A program made the position numbers and the translations under genes. DNA of 64,000 bases, taken from NCBI RefSeq assembly GCF_040183065.1, contig NC_091120.1, positions 172,829,988 to 172,893,987 of the forward strand, given 5' to 3'. Source of the stretch: Periplaneta americana. Its lineage: Eukaryota > Arthropoda > Insecta > Blattodea > Blattidae. Below the pieces are notes generated by a model. That model searched no databases, was not told the DNA's origin, and was given only the letters and a program-made list of their open reading frames with translations. This document shows, one piece after another, positions 1-11,000 of the stretch. The first letter of the stretch is position 1; every line of letters begins with the position of its first letter.

Positions 1-167
1 TATTCTTAGGAAAATACCTGGTCTATAGAACTCTTTTTTCCTTTAAAGAAATTTGAAGTACTGGTATCTTTAAGAAATATAGCAATTGTATCAAAATTAA
101 AACTATTCTATTAATAACTTACAGTACGAAGAAGAGTTAGTAAGTTACAAATTGAAATAGCGAATTT

Positions 168-425
168 ACTTACTTACAAATGGCTTTTAAGGAACCTGAA
201 GGTTCATTCCTGCCCTCACATAAGCCCGACATTGGTCTCTATCCTAAGCAAGATTAATTCAGTCCCTACAATCATATCCCATCTCCCTCAAACCCATTTT
301 TATATTATCCTCTATCTACGTCTCTGCCTCCCCAAAGGTCATTTTCCCTCCAGTCTCCCAATTAACACTCTATATGAATTTCTGGATTCTCCCATACGTG
401 CTACATGTCCTGCCCATCTTGAGAT
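168..425 (-). mobile_element. RTE-like LINE, 5'-truncated 3' end
   Basis: Reverse complement of the last ~260 bases of the LINE at 39830-41242. It shows the TACTTACTTAC tail, the GGTTCATTCCTGCCCTCACATAAG block and the coding region for the Arg-rich C-terminus. Multiple substitutions, no open frame. Same family as the copy at 28544-29416. Confidence 0.85.
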
Positions 426-479
426 AGATAATATTCCTAATTATGCCATGTGAAATATAAAGTGCGTTACCTACATTTT

Positions 480-1085
480 TAATGAGATGAAGGAAGCTAT
501 GACCACTATATAGCAGTATTATCAATGTGCGCACAAGCGAAACAAAGAAGCAGCAGATGTAAGACGGTGGCACCTCTGCACAAGTGTACCTTTGAAGACT
601 TGAACCGGGCACTAATGCACGTTTTTTCTCGGGGTGGTAATTGTGCATACAAGACTCATCATCTGTGATTATTCAGACTAGCATATCAATCCGTCTGCTT
701 GGATCAAGTTGCCGACTTGTTGCGTGACAATCTTCATTGGCCTGCCTTTCAGAGAGCTTCTGCACACAATTGTAGATAGTGTGATATAACAGGCAATGCT
801 CACCATACAAGAGCAGCATTTCTTTATTAATTTCTCTGCTGCCAGACCTTCTACCCAGAAAAATCGCACAACAGAGCACTGCTTGACAATGGTACACTCA
901 TGCAGAGGTCTGCCATATTGCAACTGCTGCTTCTTTGTTCCACTTGTGCTGCATTTGTGCCCATTGATCATCTTGACACGTGGATAATCTAAGATGATAG
1001 CTTCAGGCTTTTGTTCAAAAACGTAGGTTGCTGCTTCAATTTGTAACTTACTTAAAGAAAAGTATCTCACTTGCAACGTTGCATG
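480..1085 (-). pseudogene. Mariner-type transposase relic
   Basis: On the minus strand several frames carry pieces of a mariner transposase: IVKQCSVVRFFWVEGLAAEK, REINKEMLLLYGEHCL, a HTH linker ending LIQADG, and DDESCMHNYHPEKKRAL, a degraded version of the TGDETW..HY.PE..RQS catalytic region. Frames switch repeatedly, so it is dead. The HTH and catalytic parts are closer than normal, suggesting an internal deletion. Confidence 0.6.
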
Positions 1086-1856
1086 AAGGTGACCTTTATT
1101 ATTCTACTTTCGGTTAATGAATGCGGTGTTTACAAATGTTCTGTAATCTGAAATTGTCAAAACTATACGTATCTTTTAATACTGGCATCTTTAAAGATTG
1201 AATTCTCTTTGTGTGTAATATGTAGGTCTCTGTGTTTAATAATCTGAGATACGGTTGTAATAATATGCATGGAAGTGAAGTTACTTTCTCTAATATTAAC
1301 TTCTTTTATAATAATAAAATATGGGAGAAATGTTCTATAAAATACATTGCATGAAATCATATGGTATGTGCATTTGTAGACTTTTCTTGCATGCAAATTT
1401 ACTTAAATATTTCTTTAACATAAGCAGCTACATTAAAATAGTAATAGTGAAATACATATAATAGTACAGCATTTAAAAACTACAATTTAAGTGAAACAAT
1501 TTCGATTTTGTTTTTATTTCGAACTTTGAAAGATAATGGTTTTAAATTAGCTTAAAGTTTAAGAAATGCATAAACACAAAGACTGTTACAAATGAAATGG
1601 AAGGAAAAAGAATCTAAATATTTGTTGTAGTTTGAATGTGTAAAGTATTACGTATTTGGGGATGAAGCAGTTTGTATTTATCGTCTTTTATTTTGAGGGA
1701 TTTAGAAATTTTTTGATGTAGTAGAGGTTATCAATATGGATAATTTTTACACAAGAACCCATATCCGGCAACATTTCTTTTGGTAGTCATCGGTACAGGC
1801 CACTGCAGGCTTTAATGTTTGTAGTAACTAGTCCAATTAACATTGGAAGGCAATAG

Positions 1857-2566
1857 TATAGTAATATGCGTTACAAGAGCGGTATGTTGAAGTTTTCATG
1901 TTCGAGGAAAAGTTTGAAAAAGCGAAACGTAGTTGAGCTTTTTTAATTTCCGAGAATTGAAAGAAAACATACCGCTCGTGTATCGTACATTATTTTGTGC
2001 GAAGATCGTTTATTACGTACCTTAAAGAGAAATTTCTAATTAGTTGCAATGAAATCTCCATCTTGGTTTCTGTTCAATGACGGCAAATTTGCAAAACAAA
2101 AATATCTATCTTCAACATTGTTGCTTTAAAATGTTTTCTGTGTTTACTATACTCCAGCAGGCCGTGATATAAGTCTGTCTTTTTTTTCCCCCAGTCCATG
2201 GAATCTTGTTAATTTTTTCACGGCTTCCTTAATGTTACTTGCATCACGAATGCAATAACTTTAGTGGAGTTGTAGAGTTTACTTAATGTTTGAAAATATT
2301 TAAAAACAATAATTAAAAGTGCAATTTAGGTGAAATTGCAGTGGTAAGTTTCCATTTTATAATTATTACAATATTGAAAGTCTCTAAAAATAATATGTTA
2401 AAAGCCTAAAGCAGTCAAATTAAATATGTCACTTAAGCGGTAAGAAGAGGGAAATTGTTGTGTGTGTTAGGTTGGGAATACTGAATGTGGAATTTTAGAT
2501 TTTCCGCGGATTGGTTTTATGCGGAAACCAAGCAAATACGCACGATCTCGCACAAAAATAATTACA
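1857..2566 (+). repeat. Dispersed repeat, inverted copy at 46963-47757
   Basis: Shares near-continuous similarity in opposite orientation with 46963-47757. Near its left end GAGCGGTATGTT at about 1879 is mirrored by AACATACCGCTC at about 1965, a ~100-base hairpin-like unit. No coding potential. Probably a nonautonomous DNA transposon; family not identified. Confidence 0.65.
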
Positions 2567-2749
2567 GTAATCGTTTCATTTTCTCTAATGTATGACATTA
2601 TGTTGCCCTGGTGATGTTTATAAACATTATGAAGTTCATGTAAAAAACGACACAACATTGTTTATACGATAGGTACATTAAAATAGCCATCTGGCATAGA
2701 ACTCATGGCCGGTGCACTGAAACCTTACCTCAGTGTAAAAGTAACTATC

Positions 2750-2940
2750 TTTCTTGTCCACTGCTGTGATATAACAATTAGTATGTCTGACCATGAAATG
2801 AGCAGGTCCGGATTAAAATCCTGGTTGGGGTTTTTTCCGAGGTTTTCTCTCACTCAATTGAAGCAGAATTGCTGGGTAACTTTCGGTATTAGCACTCGGA
2901 CTCATTTCGCCATCATTAATTGAAATGTCATTGTCATAAT
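2750..2940 (+). mobile_element. SINE family 1, copy 1
   Basis: A tRNA-derived head (CAATTAGTATGTCTGACC ... box B-like GGATTAAAATCC) is followed by the family body GAGGTTTTCTCTCACTCAA, the core GCTGGGTAACTTTCGG and CGGACTCATTTCGCC. Diverged. Six copies of this family occur in the window. Confidence 0.75.
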
Positions 2941-3179
2941 TACCATACCCACGGTTAAGTTCAAGAAACACCATGCTGTGTTCTATAAGCACATGACTGT
3001 TCAGCGACAAAATCATTCACAAAACAGGAATGGTAAGCACAATAAGCCTCAGGCTGGAGTACAAGCCTTCAGATTCCTCCTACATTAAAAAAAACGGCCC
3101 TTGTATGACGTTCAGCTTATTTGGGATTAAGCATTAAGTAAGTTTACAGAAAATAATTTTGGTTTCTTTAGTTTCTTGT

Positions 3180-4676
3180 TATCACGGGAAGACTCACATT
3201 AAGAGAACTTGCTTATGGGCTATTCCATCTCAAACCGACCGAAATATAGAGAAAATTGACCTTGCAATTTTTAAATACAATGAAACCTTTTTTGTCCGTT
3301 GACAACTGTGATACAATGCTTTGTGCAAAGTTTGAGGCATCAGAACTTCATAGTGTTTAAATTAAAAATATTTTAATTTATCGTATTTTCATAAATTTAG
3401 CAACTTTAAACTGTTGTGACTCCGAAACCCTTTCACCCAATGATCAAAATCATGGTTTATTTTGATGCTGAGAAATTGAAGTTTATATTGACATGTAAAC
3501 AGTTTTTCTTACTTTTTATGGAAATGGAGAAATTTAGATTTTTCTTCATTAAGATGCCTTTGCCCACGAAAAAATATTTTTAAAATATATGGTTAGATTC
3601 CGCTTTGAAAGTACAAATAAACACATATTTTTACTGGTGCACCGTTGATAAGAAAGTATTGAAAATATCAAATAAAGAAAATAAATAGTACGCGCGTGAG
3701 CTAACCAGCTGACTGCGAGGCGGGAGCTAGCCTAGACAAGCAAGGCCAGGAGACAAACACGTGATGTTTCGTCTAGTAGCACATAGCTGAGCTAGCTTTA
3801 TCACAAGTTTTCATAAACACAGATGACGCCCAGCGCTCGCTTATCTTCAGCTCTCGGCCAGTGCGTGCGGTATTACGCCGCTCAAGTCTAGGCGTGTGAA
3901 AATAATTTATTTAATACCCTCGCAACTTATTGCCGAGCCACTAAGCAAACAATGCCGAATCCCTCTTAATAATGCAAGGTTTTTTCTCAATATTTTTTTC
4001 ATTTTTTACAAATGGGCAAAAAGCCTAAAAGTAAATAAAATCAGATTATCTGTCTCTGTGTATGAAATAAAAATAAGGATTCCTTCTTAACATAACCTAC
4101 CAAATGTCAGCTGCAAAATGAGCTCTCGTTCAATGTTCTGCAGTAAATGGTTCCTGAGTTCTGAGCGCTGAAAGAGGCTTGTTTTTATAAAATACGCAAA
4201 TTTGTCGCTCAATAGTGCGAAAACCGTTTGACTTTCGATTGTATATTTTTGAAAATGCACTCTCCTCAGCACCTTGTATAAATAGGGAAAAAATTAGAGT
4301 ATAAAAAATGCGAGGTTTTTTACTGATCGATTTCATATGGAATAGCCCTTATATGCATTTCATTTATGGAAGAGCAAATGAAAATGTAAGAAAAGCTGCA
4401 AGACTTTATCAGTCAAAATATAACTTACGATACCAACTAACTCATACTATGTTTATGAGAATTCATAAACGTTTGCAGGAACAGGATGTCTCCAATCAAA
4501 CTTGAGAATGATTGCCTGAATTCGTTGCTCGCTGGCTACACTGATTACACATATCAAGGGTTGTAATTATCAAATAGAACTTTTCAGGGCATTGCTTCCT
4601 ATATGAAAATTGTTCATATTGATCCCCTCTATCAATTCTGAAAGCTAGTAACATATTTATAGAAACACCCTGTCTC
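3180..4676 (+). pseudogene. DUF4817-type transposase N-terminus, split by a TIR element
   Basis: Removing 3217-4348 and one TTAT copy restores a continuous frame: LTLRELAY then MHFIYGRANENVRKAARLYQ, the HTH of DUF4817-type DDE transposons. A stop follows at 4502-4504, and no catalytic domain is recognisable in the ~170 bases after it. A terminus-like GAAACACCCTGT ends near 4676, so this is an internally deleted element. The left terminus was not located. Confidence 0.65.
3217..4348 (+). mobile_element. 1132-bp TIR element with TTAT target duplication
   Basis: Termini GGGCTATTCCATCTCAAACC and the complement of CATATGGAATAGCCC form an imperfect ~25-base inverted repeat. TTAT directly flanks both ends (3213-3216 and 4349-4352). 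The interior has no convincing ORF but includes a GC-richer stretch at 3690-3890. The superfamily is uncertain; a 4-base TTAT duplication is piggyBac-like in length but not TTAA. Confidence 0.75.
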
Positions 4677-4925
4677 TATTCTATCAGAAACATTATCATT
4701 TACAGCACATGGCCGAACCTGTGGATGTATTGTTGTACTAATATAGCATATTATAAAAGCCTGGTTTCAATCTAATGTAGCTGCTTTATTCTTTTGCTGT
4801 ACTGAGGCTGCATTCAGTTGTATACTACTGAATTTTGTTTATTGGATGTTTGAAATCTGAAAACTTCAACCCATACGACTTAATATTAGAGGTTTTTATG
4901 AAAAATGAGTGTAAAATATTTGCAG

Positions 4926-5013
4926 GTTGTGGAGCAAGGATCTCACAATGAACTCTTGGCTCTTCGAGGTCACTACCATGCCCTTGTCAATGCTGACCCC
5001 ACTATGACTCATG
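4926..5013 (+). CDS. ABCB1: ABCB exon: C-terminal end of NBD1
   Basis: The frame reads [20 protein letters not shown] and onward, the typical tail of an ABCB nucleotide-binding domain after the H-loop. It is preceded by TTTGCAG and followed by GTGAGT. It starts in phase 0 and leaves one base for the next exon. It is the first exon of the gene visible here; everything upstream to position 1 is intron. Confidence 0.9.
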
Positions 5014-8000
5014 GTGAGTTAGTCAATATTTTATTTTTACTATAAGAAATTTTTGTATTCATCGGTTAAAATTTTTAGTTACTTTCGTATTTCTGTTATG
5101 TTCACCATTTTGAAGTAGTGATCAGTATGTTTGACTACGAAATTAACGGGCCCTGGATCAAATCCTGGTTGAGACAAGTTGTCTGGTTGAGGTTATTTCC
5201 GGGGTTTTCCCTCAACCCATTAAGAAAAAATATTCGGTAACTTTCGGCGCTGGACTCTAGGTTCGTTTCACCGTCATTATCACCCTCATCTTCATTCATC
5301 CTCCTACTTCCATAGTAACAGAATCTGACCTAATGGATGCACCAGCCTCAGAACTGGATTCTTCATCATAATCGCCAAAAAATAGCCAGAGGTACAAATG
5401 CCTACACGTCAATATGCACAGTGTTAGTATGTGTGTATATCTGTTTGTGTATACAGGGTGTTTCAGAAATAATTTGCCAAACCTAAGGGGCATGTTCCTC
5501 ACACCAAAACAAGAAAAAAAGTTCATATAAATATATGTCCGAAAATCCTTAGTTTTTCAGTTATTAATGAAAGAGCATAATGAAACATCTGTTAGATATT
5601 GTCAGCTTGGTGCAAGTGTTGCAACGTTAATAAATTCAGAAACTCATAAAAAATGTTCAAAATGTTCTCCTCTTGCTTCCACACACGCATGCACTCGTCG
5701 GATCATGGACTCCTTGGCAACACATAGCCATCTAGGATACAATGAGTGCATCAGCAGACTTGTATCGATTACATCGTTTGATTATCTAACAAAATTAATA
5801 TTATTATCGGTTACAAACTTAAGAATATAAACTTAAGATAAGTTGTTGGATTGTATCTCTAAACGCGTTGAACGTAAACTTTCATTGTTATGAATTTCTG
5901 AATTGATTAAAGTTGCAACACATGCTACCAAGCTGACAATATCTAACAGATGTTTCATTGTGTTATTTTATTAATAACTAAAAAACTAAGAATTTTCGGA
6001 CATATGTTTATGTGAACTTTTTTTCTTGTTTTGGTATGAGGAACATGCCCCCAAGGTTTGTCAAAGTATTTTTGAAACACACTGTATATACATATTATAT
6101 ACAAGGGTCATTTCATAAGTCATGGCAACAATGTTATATCATCGGAATATGTGACAACACAGTTAGTCCAGTATATACGTTTGAAAATTTGTCTTACATT
6201 CTATGCAGTTTCATCACCAAATGGGTCCTGTGTGTATTGATAGCTAGTTAACAGCACATGCAAAGTTAGTGTGTTGGTGGCCATGCTCCAAAATGGACAA
6301 TGCCATAATTCTTCATGATAACGCTACAGCCTACACCGTAGCTCGTGTCAGGAATCTTTTACAGCAGTAGGGGTGGGAGGTCTTAGAACATCCTCCCTAC
6401 TCGCCCGATCTCAATCCATGCGACTTTGATCTCATTCCGCAAATTAATAAGCCACTGCATGGGTAGCGCTTTGTAAGCAAAGATAACATCTTAACAGTGT
6501 TTCGACGACAGTTGGTAGGCCTACACATTGATGAATCACATACAGCCAATGGTATTTAACACCTTCCCCATCATTGAAAAAGATGTGTGGAAGCCTTGAG
6601 GGACTGTTTTGAAGGGTGTTAGTTGTGTGTAATGTATTTTATTTCCTTTTGTGTATAATAAAACAATAATTTCTATTTACGCATCTTTTGATTGCCCCCT
6701 GTCCGGTGGCTCTTGTGCCCTGGCCCCATTTCGTGCTAGCATTGCGAAGCATATTCCAATGACTTTCACACTCATACACTGGATTTCAATTGTTTGGGTA
6801 TTATTGTGATATTTAGATTTTTAACCAATTGTTCTTACTTACAAGGATTGTGAATAGGATTGAGAGAAATAAATTTTATGTACTGGTAATTCATATGTTG
6901 TATTATTAATGATTCATTTCCTTCATTTCTTTATTGAATATAATATCGTGTATCTGTAAAAGTGTTTGCAATTATTGAATTACTGTGTTTCATCTGAATG
7001 CTCCATTGCCAAGCAACTGATGTCAGAACAGTGTGACGTAACTCATTGCCATTGCTAAGCAACTGTCATTAGATGTTGAAATTTTTGTAAAACATGTTAT
7101 TCATTCGACACTCGAGTAGAAAGGTTCACGTTAAAAATGGCTTCTCATGTTATCTGTTTACTGTTTTGTTTGAGTTATTTCTCCTGGGAAATTGTCATGT
7201 AGGCCTATAGTTCTATTTATTTTGAAAGTACTAGACTAAAATATATAACACACAAAATTATTGTGAATAGGCTATATTTTTCTAAATGAGAAAGAAAGCA
7301 GTGGTGAATTATACAGAGATAGTAGCTTGAATTTTTTCCATTGTTGTTGAAATGTACAAAATCTCGTATTATTTCTAAGATTGGTAAAGTGGCCACGTTC
7401 AATTAGTAGGCTAGCGGTGTCAAAGAGGACGGAAGCTTTGTAGTTTCAATAATTTTAATTATGTCGCGCTGTCCATTGTCGTCAAGTCTTTTGAAGGCCG
7501 CTCCAATACTCCATGTTATATTAATATATAGCAGCAACAAACAAGACGTGACAACGTCGCATTTTCATTTTATTATCGGTGCATGCAATAAAGACCTACA
7601 AATCTTAAAAGGAATGCCGCTGCCTAATAATTAAACGAGGCTACTATGCTAACTTTGTCTTAGTAAACAAATGGCTAAATCCACATTATTGATCACGTTA
7701 TCAGTAACAAATATGCAGTATTATTTAATTCTGTTAATCGATTAATATATATATATATACCGGTATATATAATATATGTATTATATATAATATAATTTAC
7801 AGGTGCGGGAGAAGGTGGAATACAGCATCAAGAAAATGGCAGTGCTAATGGTGTTGTGGATTCCCTGGCATTCAGAAGACAATCCACACGTTCCCGGGCT
7901 GGAAGTAATAAGGACCAACAGCTGACTACACCACTCATAGAGGTAAATAATGAGTTTTCCTCTCAATAATATTTTTTTAATGTTTTAACCAATTTCTCAA

Positions 8001-11000
8001 CTACATTACGTAGCATACAAGATGAAAATTGTACGTGTGTGTGTGTTGTATAATAAGAAGAGTGAGCTTCATTGATTAAAATAGAGATTCATTTAAAATA
8101 AATAAAATAAAAAATATGTAACTTTAATACGAGGTTAGGTATCGTACTTACTAGAGATGAACAACGATCGAGAAAACGAATCTAACAGCGCCCGCAAAGC
8201 CGAAAACCCGCACGACAATGTTGTATTACGTCTCGTCCTTGACGTGAAGATCGGTTGTGAGACTTCCGAGACTCGATATTGATCAACTCCCGAAATCCCG
8301 AAGTTAGCCGTTGTTTATACTTGACTGAACTTTTATCTACTTTGCCGTCTGTTATATATGTATAAACAATCAAGTAGCCTATTTGAAACATCATCTCTAC
8401 CTTTCAGTGTATAATAATTCGTTCCCCAGTCTTTATTTAATTACTAGGCCCTTATTAAAAGGCTAGGAATTTTATTTTCATATGTTTAAGATCAAGTGTG
8501 CAATCTCAATTAAAAAGATATTAATATCATGTTTTATGTTTCTTAGAAATGCAAATTTATTTAAGAATTGTGTTTTTTTTATCTATATAACCATAAGTAA
8601 TATCATATAATAGAACCAGAACATTGTGATAACTAAGATACTGTTCTGTTTTGCCTTTTTGTCTCATTTAAACATTTACGTTATTTATTTCAATGATGTA
8701 TGTTATTCAAAGTTATGAAATCTTTCCACGCCGACCAAATGCTATTTCGAGAATGACGAGCGAGACTCGAAGCGCAGCGAGAATGACGAGTCGAGACTCG
8801 AAAGACAAATGCAGCGAACACAGTGAGCGAGAGCGGCAGTTAGTTTTGTTCATCTCTAGTACTTACCAAAAGCAGGTAGGACATTTAAGTTCGCATCACA
8901 TTTCTTAAGTCTAACAAGTATTTCGCATAGAGATATCCTAGAAAATCTTGAACTTAATGATCTTGCGTTCACTATATACACACAGAAAAATAATGATACC
9001 GTACCAGTATTTTGCTCTTCCAATTCAAGGATATAGTCTACTATGGATTTAAATTTGTTTAAAAGTAAAATGAAGTTATTATGGATCTTTTTTAATCGTT
9101 TAGTAAGGTAGATAAATAAGTGGAGATAATGGTTTAATTTTTTGTTAACAGAAAATGATGAAATCTAACGTTAGGTCTATTTTTGTATACATTATTTTCC
9201 TTATCATAAGATACGGTACTCCTAGCCTACGGAGCAAGAACTATGAAAAAGCCTGCATGATATTATGATGACGCAACTTAATAATTAAGTTAAGGTTAAT
9301 AATTAACTCTGCCCGAGCCCAGCCTCTGTTCATCTCTATTAATTCCACGTAATGTCATTCAAAAATTACTTCAATTTTAAAGCGCTATTAATAAAATATT
9401 TGAAGTAAAAAAATCGCTGTGTTGGGAAAACAGTGGGGATTTTCATTTGTTACTTATGCATTTCCATAGTTAAAATTTGTTAAATAAAGTGTTAATGATT
9501 TTATTGCTATTGCTACAAAAAATTTTAAGTTTCAAGCCATGGTTCTATCATTAAATTTAAGGACACAGCTGGTCTAATTCTATTATGAAAGCAACAGAAG
9601 TATTTCTGAAGGTCTGTCATTTATATGTTTTATTTCAAATAAGCTTAACTGTGATAAGTGAAATTAATATGAAATAGCTGACAAACACTTAATAGTGATA
9701 CCAATAACAATATCAAGCATTACACTAATCTTGGCGATTGTGTCATCTGTAAGCATTTTCCTACAATTAACCTTCATGATGTCCAGATCTCAATCCGTCT
9801 CACTTCTGACTGGGGTTACCAGTACCTTAAAGAACGAGTGGCGCATCGAACAGCCCTACGCAACTAAAGTATGCTATCTTGCAAGAAATTTGGAATATTT
9901 CAAGATCTGCAAAATGTTGGCTGGTGTTGCAGAAAGAATGGCGTTTGTTAAACAAGAGAACAACAGACATATTTCTAATGTTTCATAAAAACCAAACCCC
10001 ATTGCTTGTTCAACATAGTGTTTTTTTTTCTTCTGCCTCAAATATTACAATATTTATGCCGTTTTAAACTTTGAAGGGGCTTTTGAATGACTTTACACAT
10101 TGCAGTGTTGATTTCAGCATTCCACATTTATATTAAAATAGAGGAGAACAAAGCTCGTGCGAAAATTGTATTTCTTTCTTATCTTTTGATCTTTACGTGA
10201 TGGTTAAATCCAGACAGTGAAACTACTGGGTGTCCATTTCAAAGTGTGTCATGACGTCACTGTTGTGAGTCAGCGATTTGAAGCGAGTTTCAACTTTTAT
10301 GTCAGAGAAGTTACCTATTAATCAAGGCGTTCAATCTGAACTTGAGAACGTGTACGGTAAAACTTGAACGTCGTAGCAACAGATGGCGGTCTGTACAGTC
10401 TGTGTGCTACCATAACTCTTTCGAACTGTTTTGCGCGGGCAAGTCGTACGCAGGGTATTTGTTATCATCGGTTGCTTACGGCAACATTCCACAATGCAAA
10501 TCAAATGCTCCGTGTCCATGTTGACCGTCCAAGTTAATGTCAACAAATACTGTACGTAAGTAATCGTCTTAACCCTCTCCCCATATCCCGACGGTAAGAA
10601 AAACTCACCTCAGTACGTGTTTCCAAACAGTTCACATTCCTGCCACTACCGGCGTTACAGTACGTATCAGTAAGTACTCTTCAGAAATGAACACCGTACT
10701 TGCTAGGCAACTTCTCTGGCACATAGGTAATACGCCTCTGCGGAAGTGTAGGAAGATAGAATTCTCTAGGCTCATCTGCTAGCCACATGACGACATACAG
10801 CGAACCATGACACAATTTGAACTGAATACTCAGTAGTACACATGGTACAAATTTATATTTGATGTGCGTTACAGGAGGAGCAGTATGACGCCCCTCTGAC
10901 GCGCATCATAGCGCTTAACAAACCTGAGTGGCTGCACGTGCTGGTTGGCTGTATAGCTGCAGCTGCTGTGGGGTTCACCCTGCCTTTGTTTGCTATTCTG

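Noticed and set aside
8693..8908. Related small ORFs in the two hAT copies (also 17626-17913)
   Set aside because: They encode the same low-complexity stretch as the transposon DNA, run past the element end, and resemble no transposase.
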